Shown here piece after piece: positions 43,224 through 52,251 of a DNA stretch of 64,000 nucleotides (the first letter of the stretch is position 1; each line of letters starts with the position of its first letter). Location: positions 124,001 through 188,000 of the forward strand of contig NZ_JBNPWZ010000004.1 in assembly GCF_050433565.1 (NCBI RefSeq), given 5' to 3'. Made by a program: the position numbers and the translations under genes. This stretch comes from Ornithinibacillus bavariensis (GTDB lineage Bacteria; Bacillota; Bacilli; Bacillales; Amphibacillaceae). The notes under the pieces were generated by a model. It was given only the letters and a program-made list of their open reading frames with translations. It was not told where the DNA came from and ran no database searches.

Positions 43224-44460
43224 AACGAAACAACTCATCCCCGCTGAATATAACCCAAGGAAGGATTTAAAACCTGGTGATCCGGAATATGAGAAACTTA
43301 AACGCTCACTTGAGGAGTTTGGATATGTAGAACCCGTTATATGGAATAAGACCACAGGCAGAGTTATCGGAGGGCATCAACGCTTGAAAGTCCTGCTGAG
43401 TATGGGCATGGATGAAATAGAATGCGTAGTTGTCGAAATGGATGAGCAAAAGGAAAAGGCCCTGAACATTGCACTAAATAAAATAAGTGGCGATTGGGAT
43501 AAAGATAAATTGGCACTTCTCATTACAGACCTAAATGCCTCTGATTTTGATGTTTCTCTTACAGGATTTGACCCAGGAGAGTTGGAGGATCTTTTCAAAG
43601 ATTCCCTTAAGGATAATATAAAAGAAGATGATTTCGATGTAGACAGCGAGCTGAAAAAGCCCGCTGTTTCGCATTTAGGGGATGTTTGGATACTTGGACA
43701 GCATCGATTAGTCTGCGGAGACAGTACAAAGAAAGACACCTTTGATGTCTTAATGGATGGGAAAGCTGCCAATCTGGTAGTTACGGACCCTCCATATAAC
43801 GTCAACTATGAAGGCACTGCTGGAAAAATCAAAAATGACAACATGGCTAATGAAGCGTTCTATGATTTCCTGCTTGCGGCATTTCAAAACACCGAGGAAG
43901 CGATGGCAAAGGATGCTTCTATTTATGTATTCCATGCTGATACGGAAGGACTCAATTTTAGAAGAGCATTCTCCGATGCAGGATTTTATCTTTCTGGTAC
44001 TTGTATATGGAAAAAGCAGTCCCTTGTTCTCGGTCGCTCTCCTTATCAATGGCAACATGAACCGGTACTCTTTGGATGGAAAAAGAAAGGCAAGCATCTC
44101 TGGTATTCAGACCGCAAGCAGACCACCATCTGGGAGTTTGAGAAACCAAAGAAAAATAGCGACCACCCAACCATGAAACCAGTGGCACTTGTGGCATACC
44201 CCATTATGAATTCGAGCCTTAGTAACTGTATTGTGCTTGATCCCTTTGGAGGTTCAGGAAGTACACTGATTGCCTGTGAGCAGACAGATAGAATTTGTTA
44301 CACCATTGAACTGGATGAAAAGTACTGCGATGTCATCGTGAAAAGGTATATTGAGCAAGTCGGAAATTCTGATGGTGTGTTTCTTTTAAGAGATGGTTCG
44401 AAATTCAGATATTGTGACCTGCCAAATGTTGATTTATCTACACAAAATACCGCCGATTAA
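43204..44460 (+). CDS. ParB-like domain fused to N4/N6 DNA methyltransferase
   Basis: 418 residues from the ATG at 43204; the longer frame from 43177 lies inside metK. The N-terminal ParB/sulfiredoxin domain has IPAEYNPRKDLKPGD and GRVIGGHQRLKVLLSMG. The methyltransferase has catalytic VVTDPPYNVNYEG near residue 195 and the SAM loop LDPFGGSGSTLIACEQTDR near 350-368. The order (DPPY before FGGSG) is that of the beta class. It probably modifies phage DNA to escape host restriction, and the SAM synthetase upstream would support it. Confidence 0.93.
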   Translation: MLIEKIKTKQLIPAEYNPRKDLKPGDPEYEKLKRSLEEFGYVEPVIWNKTTGRVIGGHQRLKVLLSMGMDEIECVVVEMDEQKEKALNIALNKISGDWDKDKLALLITDLNASDFDVSLTGFDPGELEDLFKDSLKDNIKEDDFDVDSELKKPAVSHLGDVWILGQHRLVCGDSTKKDTFDVLMDGKAANLVVTDPPYNVNYEGTAGKIKNDNMANEAFYDFLLAAFQNTEEAMAKDASIYVFHADTEGLNFRRAFSDAGFYLSGTCIWKKQSLVLGRSPYQWQHEPVLFGWKKKGKHLWYSDRKQTTIWEFEKPKKNSDHPTMKPVALVAYPIMNSSLSNCIVLDPFGGSGSTLIACEQTDRICYTIELDEKYCDVIVKRYIEQVGNSDGVFLLRDGSKFRYCDLPNVDLSTQNTAD

Positions 44461-44549
44461 TAGAATCAGAAAGATGCTCTAAATGACTTGATATTAACAG
44501 CTTTTAGAGTGATATATGTACGTACCGAAAATAGAAAGGCGGTATGAAA

Positions 44550-45242
44550 ATGAAGATTAACTATAATGTTACGGGACCAAAAAGAAAAGCACTGGTTAAC
44601 GCAATCAGCCAACAACTAAACGCCCCTGTAAAATATCTCGGAGCACCTACATTTGCATATGAGGTGGCAGACTACAATGTTAACAAAAACGGAGTTCTAA
44701 GCGGACCAGATAAAAAGGAACTGGTCGATGATCTATTGGGACTTCACGACTTCAAAGCAATTTCAGAAGAATTTGACGCACCACCTCCGAAAGCAGAAGC
44801 AAATGAAACGGAAGAATCTATCAATCTGATAATTCAAATGCCACGGGCAGATTTTACCGACACGGCAATCGAGAACCTAAAAGGATTGGTAGAGAGCAAA
44901 GCAACTCTAATAAAGAAAGCAATTGATACGGATTCCATTCCCATCATTGTATATGAGGAATTTGTAGCATTCCCTTGGTTTCAAGGTGAGTGCTCCTCAG
45001 AGGAGGTTAAGGCATACACCCATTTTGTCACGGCACTTTGCGAAATGGCGAAAAAACAGACCCGTGTCAACTCCACCGAGAAATCAGTAGAGAATGAAAA
45101 ATATGCTTTCCGTTGCTTCCTGCTAAGGCTTGGTTTTATCGGACCAGAATATAAGATGGAACGAAAGATTCTCCTTTCCAAGCTTTCAGGTAGCTCCGCT
45201 TTCAAAAGCGGAACGGCCAAGCAGGAGGTGAGTGAACAATGA
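44550..45242 (+). CDS. Phage protein of unknown function (often labelled virulence-related)
   Basis: 230 residues. AAAGGCGG abuts an ATG at 44544, so the ATG at 44550 with normal spacing is preferred. It starts MKINYNVTGPKRKALVNAIS and contains KYLGAPTFAYEVADYNVNKN. No catalytic motif is visible. In related prophages a similar protein also follows the methyltransferase, but its function is not known. The 3' end carries a small hairpin (GCTCCGCTTT/AAAAGCGGAAC) before the next start, with which it overlaps by 4 nt. Confidence 0.75.
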   Translation: MKINYNVTGPKRKALVNAISQQLNAPVKYLGAPTFAYEVADYNVNKNGVLSGPDKKELVDDLLGLHDFKAISEEFDAPPPKAEANETEESINLIIQMPRADFTDTAIENLKGLVESKATLIKKAIDTDSIPIIVYEEFVAFPWFQGECSSEEVKAYTHFVTALCEMAKKQTRVNSTEKSVENEKYAFRCFLLRLGFIGPEYKMERKILLSKLSGSSAFKSGTAKQEVSEQ

Positions 45243-45466
45243 ATATCATTCACCCAGAAATGCTAAAGCAACTTAGAAGCTATTACACTCCAGGAACACG
45301 TGTGATGCTACTTAAAATGAACGACCCTTATACTAAACTTCAGCCTGGATCTAAAGGTACGGTTACTAGTGTTGATGACATAGGAACGATTCATGTCAGT
45401 TGGGATTCGGGTGGTTCCCTTGGAGTAGCCTTTGGTGAGGATTTATGCAAGAGAATCGAAGAGTAA
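45239..45466 (+). CDS. DUF4314 protein
   Basis: 75 residues. The pattern YTPGTRVMLLKMNDPYTKLQ, GSKGTVTSVDDIGTIHVSWD and GGSLGVAFGEDLC is the DUF4314 fold, a small SH3-like beta barrel. The function is unknown. GCAGGAGGTGAG precedes the start, which overlaps the previous stop. Confidence 0.88.
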   Translation: MNIIHPEMLKQLRSYYTPGTRVMLLKMNDPYTKLQPGSKGTVTSVDDIGTIHVSWDSGGSLGVAFGEDLCKRIEE

Positions 45467-45489
45467 ACATGAATCGGAGGAGGTAATAA

Positions 45490-45678
45490 ATGAATGAGAT
45501 AATCAAAGAACAAATCCTTTCCATCCGAGAAAGTGGAGTCACAAATATGTTTGATGCAAACCGAGTCCAGTATGAAGCAAATGAACGAGGGTTTTATGAA
45601 TTGGTAGTCTATTTAATAGACCATAAAACGGAATATGCTCATTTCATACTGACGGGGGAAGTGGATGAAAAGAAGTAA
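45490..45678 (+). CDS. DUF5049 protein
   Basis: 62 residues starting MNEIIKEQILSIRESGVTNM and containing FDANRVQYEANERGFYELVV and AHFILTGE, the DUF5049 pattern. The function is unknown; it usually accompanies DUF4314 and a terminase. The ribosome site is GGAGGAGG. Confidence 0.85.
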   Translation: MNEIIKEQILSIRESGVTNMFDANRVQYEANERGFYELVVYLIDHKTEYAHFILTGEVDEKK

Positions 45679-45699
45679 ATAAAATTTAACTAGGATAAG

Positions 45700-45739
45700 G
45701 AGAAGGGCTTCATCTATAGGATTGAGGCTCTTTTCTTTT
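45700..45739 (+). terminator. Terminator-like hairpin before the large terminase gene
   Basis: 13-bp stem GAGAAGGGCTTCA / TGAGGCTCTTTTC with three G-U pairs, 10-nt loop, T-rich end. It could separate the methylation block from the structural genes. Confidence 0.5.
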
Positions 45740-45767
45740 GTCCTTTTTCATAAAAGGGGCGGTGTTT

Positions 45768-47372
45768 ATGCGGAAACTGAAGAAATATAAGCCGACCGCC
45801 TTTATAGCTGATGGGTCATATTACGATAAGGATGCTGCTGATTACGCTGTAGCTTTTATCGAAGCACTCTCCCATACGAAAGGTTTATGGGCAGGTAAGC
45901 CTTTTGAACTTATCGATTGGCAGGAGCAAATAATCCGTGATTTATTTGGAATTTTAAAGCCAGATGGATATCGGCAGTTTAATACTGCTTATGTAGAGAT
46001 ACCTAAAAAGATGGGAAAAAGCGAGCTTGCCGCAGCAATTGCACTTCTCCTCACTTGCGGTGATGGTGAAGAACGGGCGGAGGTGTATGGTTGTGCCGCC
46101 GATCGCCAGCAGGCATCAATTGTATTTGAAGTAGCAGCCGATATGGTGCGGATGTGTCCGGCACTGAATAAACGAGTAAAGTTGCTGGCTTCAACTAAGC
46201 GATTGGTGTACCTGCCGACCAACAGCTTCTATCAGGTATTGTCGGCTGAAGCCTACTCCAAACACGGCTTCAATATACATGGTGTTGTTTTCGATGAACT
46301 TCATACTCAGCCAAACCGGAAACTATTTGATGTTATGACGAAGGGATCTGGGGATGCAAGGACCCAACCGCTGTATTTTCTTATCACCACAGCGGGAACG
46401 GATACTCAAAGTATCTGCTACGAAACACACCAAAAAGCGGTTGATATTATTGAGGGCAGAAAATACGATCCTACCTTTTACCCCGTAATCTATGGTGCTA
46501 AAGAAGAGGATGATTGGACAGATCCAAAAGTGTGGAAGAAAGCAAATCCAAGCTTAGGAATTACGGTGGGAATTGACAAGGTAAGGGCAGCTTGTGAAAG
46601 TGCAAAGCAAAACCCTGCTGAAGAGAACAGCTTCAGGCAGTTAAGATTGAATCAGTGGGTTAAACAGTCTGTCCGTTGGATGCCAATGGCAAAGTGGGAT
46701 GCCTGTGCATTTCCAGTTATACCAGAAAGTCTTGAAGGGCGGGTATGTTATGGAGGTCTTGACCTATCTTCTACAACAGACATTACAGCCTTTGTGTTGG
46801 TGTTCCCACCAGAGGATGAAACAGATAAATACATTGTTCTTCCGTATTTTTGGATGCCAGAGGACAACATTGACCTCCGAGTCCGAAGAGACCATGTGCA
46901 ATACGATCTTTGGGAGAAGCAAGGGTATATTCTAACCACAGAAGGCAATGTAGTGCATTACGGCTACATTGAGCGGTTTATTGAAGAACTGGGCGAAAAG
47001 TATAACATTCGAGAAATTGCGTTTGACCGTTGGGGAGCTGTTCAAATGGTTCAGAACCTTGAAGGATTAGGCTTTACTGTCGTTCCTTTCGGTCAAGGCT
47101 TTAAAGATATGTCACCATCAACCAAAGAACTGATGAAATTGACATTAGAAGAAAGAATAGCCCACGGTGGGCATCCAGTGCTTCGTTGGATGATGGACAA
47201 CATCTTTATAAAAACTGATCCGGCAGGTAACGTGAAACCGGATAAGGAAAAAAGTACAGAAAAGATAGATGGTGCGGTAGCGACCATCATGGCACTTGAT
47301 CGTGCTATCCGTTGTGGCTCAGGTAATAGCGGAGATTCAGTGTATGACGAGAGAGGTTTGATTGTCTTTTAA
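45768..47372 (+). CDS. Phage terminase large subunit
   Basis: 534 residues from the ATG at 45768 behind GGGGCGGTG; a frame from 45738 lacks a ribosome site. The ATPase domain has the Walker A variant YVEIPKKMGKSELAAAIALL and Walker B GVVFDELHTQ. The nuclease domain has YGGLDLSSTTDITAFVLVF, IREIAFDRWGAVQMV and KIDGAVATIMALDRAI, the acidic metal-binding residues. It packages concatemeric DNA with the P27 small subunit. Confidence 0.96.
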   Translation: MRKLKKYKPTAFIADGSYYDKDAADYAVAFIEALSHTKGLWAGKPFELIDWQEQIIRDLFGILKPDGYRQFNTAYVEIPKKMGKSELAAAIALLLTCGDGEERAEVYGCAADRQQASIVFEVAADMVRMCPALNKRVKLLASTKRLVYLPTNSFYQVLSAEAYSKHGFNIHGVVFDELHTQPNRKLFDVMTKGSGDARTQPLYFLITTAGTDTQSICYETHQKAVDIIEGRKYDPTFYPVIYGAKEEDDWTDPKVWKKANPSLGITVGIDKVRAACESAKQNPAEENSFRQLRLNQWVKQSVRWMPMAKWDACAFPVIPESLEGRVCYGGLDLSSTTDITAFVLVFPPEDETDKYIVLPYFWMPEDNIDLRVRRDHVQYDLWEKQGYILTTEGNVVHYGYIERFIEELGEKYNIREIAFDRWGAVQMVQNLEGLGFTVVPFGQGFKDMSPSTKELMKLTLEERIAHGGHPVLRWMMDNIFIKTDPAGNVKPDKEKSTEKIDGAVATIMALDRAIRCGSGNSGDSVYDERGLIVF

Positions 47373-47416
47373 ACCTTAATGGTTAACAACAATGTTTATA
47401 TTCGGAGGTGACGCCT

Positions 47417-48661
47417 ATGAATCTAATAAAAGGACTGTTTCGGTCAAGGGACAAACCGCAAAACCGTGTGGGTAGTGCATTTTCCTTCCTGTTTGGTGGT
47501 ACGTCATCTGGCAAAACAGTGAACGAGCGTACTGCAATGCAGGCAACTGCGGTGTATGCTTGCGTAAGGATACTAGCTGAAGCAATTGCAGGACTGCCAC
47601 TACATGTATATAGATATCGTTCTGATGGAGGTAAAGAAAAGATTCCCTTCCACCCGCTGTATTACCTTCTTCATGATGAACCAAATCCAGAGATGACTTC
47701 ATTCGTGTTTCGAGAAACACTGATGAGTCATCTTTTGCTTTGGGGAAATGCCTATGCACAGGTGGTCAGAAACGGTCGTGGGCAGGCAGTGGCGCTTTAT
47801 CCCCTACTCCCCAACAAGATGGAGGTTAGTCGAGCAACAAATGGTGAGCTGGTCTATACCTATTACCGTGATACGGATGAAAGTGGCCTAAACCCAAAAG
47901 GCGGCTATGTCACACTCCGTAAAGATGAAGTTCTTCACATTCCTGGCTTAGGTTTTGATGGACTCATTGGTTATAGCCCTATTGCCATGGCTAAAAATGC
48001 AATCGGTATGTCACTTGCTACTGAAGAGTACGGTGCGGCATTCTTTGCCAATGGTGCTAATCCGGGAGGTGTGCTGGAACACCCAGGGGTAATCAAAGAT
48101 ATAAAGAGGGTCAAGGATAGTTGGAATAGTGCCTATCAAGGCACAGGCAATGCTCACAAAATTGCTGTGTTGGAAGAGGGCATGAAGTTCCAAGCCATTG
48201 GTATCCCACCGGAACAGGCACAATTTCTTGAAACACGGAAATTCCAAATTAATGAGATTGCGAGGATTTTCCGAGTGCCACCCCATATGGTGGGTGATCT
48301 TGAGAAGTCTAGTTTCTCCAATATTGAGCAGCAGTCTTTAGAGTTTGTAAAATACACCCTCGATCCGTGGGTGGTGCGATGGGAACAAAGTCTTCAGCAA
48401 TCGCTTATTTTGCCTTCTGAGAAAACTTCATTGTTTATCAAGTTCAATTTAGATGGTCTGCTTCGTGGAGATTATCAAAGTCGTATGAATGGTTACGCTA
48501 CAGGTCGACAGAATGGCTGGATGTCAGCCAACGATATCCGTGAACTGGAGGATATGAACCGCATACCGGCTGAGGAAGGTGGCGACTTATATCTGGTTAA
48601 CGGAAATATGACAAAACTGGCTGACGCAGGTGCGTTTGCCAAAACCGAAGGAGGTCAGTAA
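47417..48661 (+). CDS. Phage portal protein (HK97 type)
   Basis: 414 residues from the ATG at 47417; GGAGGTGA is 6 nt upstream and a GTG at 47408 lies in it. Portal features: ERTAMQATAVYACVRILAEA, LPLHVYRYRSDGGKEK, HPLYYLLHDEPNPEMTSF and HMVGDLEKSSFSNIEQQSLE. Twelve copies would form the channel at one capsid vertex. The protease gene starts directly after the stop. Confidence 0.96.
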   Translation: MNLIKGLFRSRDKPQNRVGSAFSFLFGGTSSGKTVNERTAMQATAVYACVRILAEAIAGLPLHVYRYRSDGGKEKIPFHPLYYLLHDEPNPEMTSFVFRETLMSHLLLWGNAYAQVVRNGRGQAVALYPLLPNKMEVSRATNGELVYTYYRDTDESGLNPKGGYVTLRKDEVLHIPGLGFDGLIGYSPIAMAKNAIGMSLATEEYGAAFFANGANPGGVLEHPGVIKDIKRVKDSWNSAYQGTGNAHKIAVLEEGMKFQAIGIPPEQAQFLETRKFQINEIARIFRVPPHMVGDLEKSSFSNIEQQSLEFVKYTLDPWVVRWEQSLQQSLILPSEKTSLFIKFNLDGLLRGDYQSRMNGYATGRQNGWMSANDIRELEDMNRIPAEEGGDLYLVNGNMTKLADAGAFAKTEGGQ

Positions 48662-49351
48662 ATGAGGAAGTTTTGGAACTGGGTACGAGATTCTGATGAA
48701 GAACGTACCCTCTATTTAAATGGAGTGATATCCGAAGAAACGTGGTGGGGCGATGAGGTCACACCTAAGATGTTTAAAGATGAATTGCTGGTAGGCACCG
48801 GCGATATTACGGTGTGGATTAATTCTCCTGGTGGTGATGTGTTCGCAGCAGCTCAGATTTATAACATGCTGATGGAGTATACCGGAAAAGTCAATGTAAA
48901 GATTGATGGGCTTGCGGCAAGTGCGGCATCCGTTATTGCAATGGCAGGTGGAGATGTATATATGTCCCCGGTTTCCATGCTTATGATTCATAACCCGTCA
49001 ACTATTGCTATCGGTGACAGTGAGGAAATGCTACGAGCAAAAGCACTATTAGATGAGGTTAAGGAAAGTATTATTAATGCCTATGAGTTAAAAACGGGTC
49101 TTTCCCGAACAAAACTCTCCCATCTGATGGATGCAGAATCATGGATGAATGCAAATAAAGCCATTGAACTTGGTTTTGCAGACAAGATCATGTTCATGGA
49201 AAGTGAAACACCAGATTTGACGGATAGTCTTATCTTTAGCAGGATGGCGGTTACTAACTCGCTTATCAGCAAACTGCCAAAACAACCAAAACAGAAAACA
49301 GGTACACCCATTGAGTCGCTGGATAAGCGGCTTTCTTTAATTTCGCACTAA
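48662..49351 (+). CDS. ClpP-like head maturation protease
   Basis: 229 residues. The serine protease triad context is visible: WINSPGGDVFAAAQIYNML (oxyanion loop), DGLAASAASVIAMAGG (nucleophile serine near 99) and SMLMIHNPST (histidine near 123). Phage ClpP-like proteases trim capsid subunits or act on the scaffold. It lies between portal and capsid genes, the standard HK97 order. Confidence 0.95.
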   Translation: MRKFWNWVRDSDEERTLYLNGVISEETWWGDEVTPKMFKDELLVGTGDITVWINSPGGDVFAAAQIYNMLMEYTGKVNVKIDGLAASAASVIAMAGGDVYMSPVSMLMIHNPSTIAIGDSEEMLRAKALLDEVKESIINAYELKTGLSRTKLSHLMDAESWMNANKAIELGFADKIMFMESETPDLTDSLIFSRMAVTNSLISKLPKQPKQKTGTPIESLDKRLSLISH

Positions 49352-49370
49352 TTTAAAGGAGGAAATAACA

Positions 49371-50564
49371 ATGAGTAAAATTCTCGAATTGCGCGAGAAA
49401 CGCGCTAAAGCATGGGACGCAGCAAAGGCATTCCTTGATTCAAAACGTGGCGGTGATGGACTGTTATCCGCTGAGGACACGACAACCTATGAAAAAATGG
49501 AAGCCGATGTGGTGGCTCTTGGTAAGGAAATTGAACGTTTAGAACGCCAAGCATCTATCGACTTGGAACTGTCGAAAGCAACCAGTAACCCAATTACGAA
49601 CGAACCTACTAGAACTGGAGAGGAAAAGACCGGTCGTGCAAGTGCTGAATACAAAAGAGCTTTCTGGAATGCGATGCGTGACAATGTTAGCTATGAAGTA
49701 AGAAACGCTCTAAAGATTGGCACTGATTCTGAAGGCGGATTCCTTGTGCCAGATGAGTTTGAACGTACTCTAGTAGAAGCTCTAGAGGAAGAAAATATTT
49801 TCCGTAGATTGGCTAATGTGATCACTACATCTTCTGGTGACCGTAAGATTCCTGTTGTTGCAAGCAAAGGTACAGCAAGCTGGATAGATGAAGAAGGAGC
49901 TATCCCAGAAAGTGATGACAGCTTCGGTCAAGTATCCATCGGGGCCTATAAACTAGCGACAATGATTAAAGTCTCTGAGGAGCTACTAAACGATTCCGTG
50001 TTTAATCTCGAAAGCTACATCACAAGAGAATTTGCCCGTCGCATTGGTAACAAGGAGGAGGAAGCCTTCTTTGTAGGTGATGGCACAGGTAAGCCAACAG
50101 GGATTTTAAATGCCACAGGCGGCGGTCAAGTTGGTGTTACTGCGGCAAGTGCCACTGCCATTACTTTGGATGAGGTTTTAGATTTATTCTACAGCTTGAA
50201 AGCACCTTATCGTAATAAGGCAGTATTCGTAATGAATGATGCCACTATAAAAGCTATCCGTAAATTAAAAGACGGTAATGGCCAGTACCTATGGCAACCT
50301 TCCATCCAAGCGGGAACACCTGATACTATTCTTAACCGTCCGCTGTACACCTCATCCTATGTACCTACTATTGAAGCAGGTGCAAAGACTGTGGTATTCG
50401 GTGATTTTAGTTATTACTGGGTGGCAGACCGTCAAGGACGAGTATTCAAACGATTAAATGAACTCTATGCTGTTACAGGTCAAGTAGGATTTATTGCGAC
50501 TCAACGAGTTGATGGAAAGCTTATCTTACCGGAGGCCGTTAAGGTACTCCAACAGAAAGCCTAA
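49371..50564 (+). CDS. HK97-type major capsid protein
   Basis: 397 residues. Residues 1-100 are a coiled-coil delta domain (DSKRGGDGLLSAEDTTTYEK, LGKEIERLERQASIDLELSK), probably removed by the upstream protease. The mature part begins near SYEVRNALKIGTDSEGGFLV and contains FVGDGTGKPTGILNATGG and FVMNDATIKAIRKLKDGNG, typical of the HK97 fold. The ribosome site is AAAGGAGG. Confidence 0.96.
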   Translation: MSKILELREKRAKAWDAAKAFLDSKRGGDGLLSAEDTTTYEKMEADVVALGKEIERLERQASIDLELSKATSNPITNEPTRTGEEKTGRASAEYKRAFWNAMRDNVSYEVRNALKIGTDSEGGFLVPDEFERTLVEALEEENIFRRLANVITTSSGDRKIPVVASKGTASWIDEEGAIPESDDSFGQVSIGAYKLATMIKVSEELLNDSVFNLESYITREFARRIGNKEEEAFFVGDGTGKPTGILNATGGGQVGVTAASATAITLDEVLDLFYSLKAPYRNKAVFVMNDATIKAIRKLKDGNGQYLWQPSIQAGTPDTILNRPLYTSSYVPTIEAGAKTVVFGDFSYYWVADRQGRVFKRLNELYAVTGQVGFIATQRVDGKLILPEAVKVLQQKA

Positions 50565-50576
50565 CGGAGGTGCCTT

Positions 50577-50789
50577 ATGAGTTATAACACGAAGAATTAT
50601 ACCGAACAAGGCGGAGAAAAAACTGTCATCGGCGGTGTTTTAGAAATTAAAGAAGGGGCCTCGGTTACGGGGCTTCCTGTTGCTGAAAACCAGGCAGACA
50701 GCACCGCCACCGATGTTGCTGGTCTAGTTACGGACTTCAATGCCCTGCTGGCCAAACTAAAAGCAGCGGGGCTTATGGAGGCTGACTAA
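50577..50789 (+). CDS. Head fiber-like protein
   Basis: 70 residues. TEQGGEKTVIGGVLEIKEGA and VAGLVTDFNALLAKLKAAGL resemble the N-terminal capsid-binding part of phage head fiber proteins. Only this short base is present, without a fibre stem, so a decoration role is possible. The ATG is the last codon of CGGAGGTGCCTTATG. Confidence 0.75.
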   Translation: MSYNTKNYTEQGGEKTVIGGVLEIKEGASVTGLPVAENQADSTATDVAGLVTDFNALLAKLKAAGLMEAD

Positions 50790-50815
50790 GGTGGAATGTA
50801 AAGGAGGTTGGTGGT

Positions 50816-51136
50816 ATGGCAGTGGCAGATAATCTCTTGCCTAAAGTTAAAGCGAACTTAATTTTAGCACATGATCAGGATGATGCTCTCCTCATTGGAT
50901 TTATCACTGCTGCAGTCTCCTATGCACAGAGCTATCAGCACGTTCCTGAAGACTATTATGAAACCCATGCTATGCCTCCAACAACAGAACAAGCAGTGAT
51001 TATGTTATCGAGTCATTTCTATGAAAGTAGAGATGGCTCGACGGCAGGTTTCTTTGCTGATAGCGTACAGGCGGGGCAACAAGTATGGAACACGGTGAAC
51101 TTACTATTGCGACTTGACCGTGAGTGGGGTGTTTAG
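50816..51136 (+). CDS. Head-tail connector protein (HK97 gp6-like)
   Basis: 106 residues, helical: KANLILAHDQDDALLIGFIT, AAVSYAQSYQHVP and PTTEQAVIMLSSHFYESRDG match the adaptor ring protein family that binds below the portal. It is followed by the closure protein 1 nt after the stop. Confidence 0.9.
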   Translation: MAVADNLLPKVKANLILAHDQDDALLIGFITAAVSYAQSYQHVPEDYYETHAMPPTTEQAVIMLSSHFYESRDGSTAGFFADSVQAGQQVWNTVNLLLRLDREWGV

Positions 51137-51137
51137 C

Positions 51138-51473
51138 ATGAGCTTTGGAAAGATGAATACCTTCATCGATATCATTAGCACGGTACCAATAAAGGATGAG
51201 GAAGGTTTCGCTACAAAAGGTGACAACATACTCGCTAGTGTACTTGCTTACAAGGAAGATCGTCATGGCAGTGAGCAGTGGACGAATATGGCATCATTTT
51301 CATCTGCAACTTCCTTGTTTCGGTTTAGGAAAATTTATGGACTTAAGGTGACCAATGAAATGGTTATCGTCTGTGATGATGGCAGATATCAGATTTTAAG
51401 TGTTGAGGATGTAAGAAACCGAGGGATGTATGTCGAGGTTTTAGCCGAAAAGCTAGAACCAACTGTGAGGTGA
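51138..51473 (+). CDS. Phage head closure (head-tail adaptor) protein
   Basis: 111 residues from the ATG at 51138; a frame from 51114 overlaps the connector gene without a ribosome site. MSFGKMNTFIDIISTVPIKD, WTNMASFSSATSLFRFRKI and VCDDGRYQILSVEDVRNRGM fit the SPP1 gp16/HK97 gp7-like closure family. Confidence 0.87.
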   Translation: MSFGKMNTFIDIISTVPIKDEEGFATKGDNILASVLAYKEDRHGSEQWTNMASFSSATSLFRFRKIYGLKVTNEMVIVCDDGRYQILSVEDVRNRGMYVEVLAEKLEPTVR

Positions 51474-51478
51474 TGGAT

Positions 51479-51910
51479 ATGGCAAAAGCGAATATAAAGA
51501 TGCCAGAAGAATTCCTTTTAAAGGTATCCCGATTAGCTGACCAGACCGATGTGATTCTTCCTAAGGTTTTGGAAGTTGGCGGTGAAGTGGTGCTGGATAA
51601 AGTCAAAGGAAATCTAAGTAAGGTGGTTGGCAAGGGCACGAAATATCCATCCAAGAGCACTGGCGAGTTGTTATCTTCACTGGGCCTTTCTGGTGCAAAG
51701 CAAGATAGAAACGGCAATTTCAATGTAAAAGTTGGCTTTGCTGAGCCTCGCTCTGATGGTGAGAGCAATGCTAAACTTGCCAGCATTATCGAATATGGCA
51801 AACATGGTCAGCCTGCAAAACCCTTCCTAAAGCCTGCGAGGAATGCATCTAGGAAACCTTGCATCAATGCAATGGTCGCCAAGCTGGAGGAGGAAATCGA
51901 GAAGATATGA
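51479..51910 (+). CDS. HK97 gp10-family neck/tail protein
   Basis: 143 residues from the ATG at 51479 with GAGGTGATGG before it. IIEYGKHGQPAKPFLKPARN is the hallmark of the gp10/tail-completion family, and VVLDKVKGNLSKVVGKGTKY is the helical core. The next gene begins in its stop codon (ATGA). Confidence 0.92.
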   Translation: MAKANIKMPEEFLLKVSRLADQTDVILPKVLEVGGEVVLDKVKGNLSKVVGKGTKYPSKSTGELLSSLGLSGAKQDRNGNFNVKVGFAEPRSDGESNAKLASIIEYGKHGQPAKPFLKPARNASRKPCINAMVAKLEEEIEKI

Positions 51911-52248
51911 ATATCTTAGAGGAATTGAATACACTTGTGACCGCTATACCGCTCCCCGTGGAAACCGGGGTTTTTTCAGGTTTGGCACCAGATGAGTATG
52001 CCGTGATTCTCCCTCTTTCGGATATTTTTGAAGTTCATGCGGATAACCGTCCAAGCTTTGATGTGCAGGAAGCGAGGATATCACTGTTCTCAAAAAATAA
52101 CTACCTAGAGCGGAAAAGACAGCTCACAACGGCTTTAATAAATGCAGATTTTACTTTGACCGAACGAAGATATATCGGTCACGAGGATGATACTGGATAT
52201 CATCATTACGCCATCGATGTGGCGAAAAACTATAGATTGGAGGAATAA
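51907..52248 (+). CDS. Tail completion/terminator-like protein, copy 1
   Basis: 113 residues from the ATG at 51907, preceded by GGAGGAAATCG; a frame from 51859 lies inside the previous gene. Position (after gp10-like, before the tail tube protein) and size fit a tail terminator, but I see no decisive motif. From codon 7 onward it is repeated as the gene at 52695 with 5 amino-acid differences. A terminator-like hairpin CCCCG/CGGGG plus TTTTTT lies inside the coding sequence at 51954-51976. Confidence 0.82.
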   Translation: MNILEELNTLVTAIPLPVETGVFSGLAPDEYAVILPLSDIFEVHADNRPSFDVQEARISLFSKNNYLERKRQLTTALINADFTLTERRYIGHEDDTGYHHYAIDVAKNYRLEE

Positions 52249-52251
52249 CAC

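Noticed and set aside
43377..43805. Minus-strand 142-codon frame inside the methyltransferase gene
   Set aside because: Antisense shadow of the conserved ParB-methyltransferase, without start signals.
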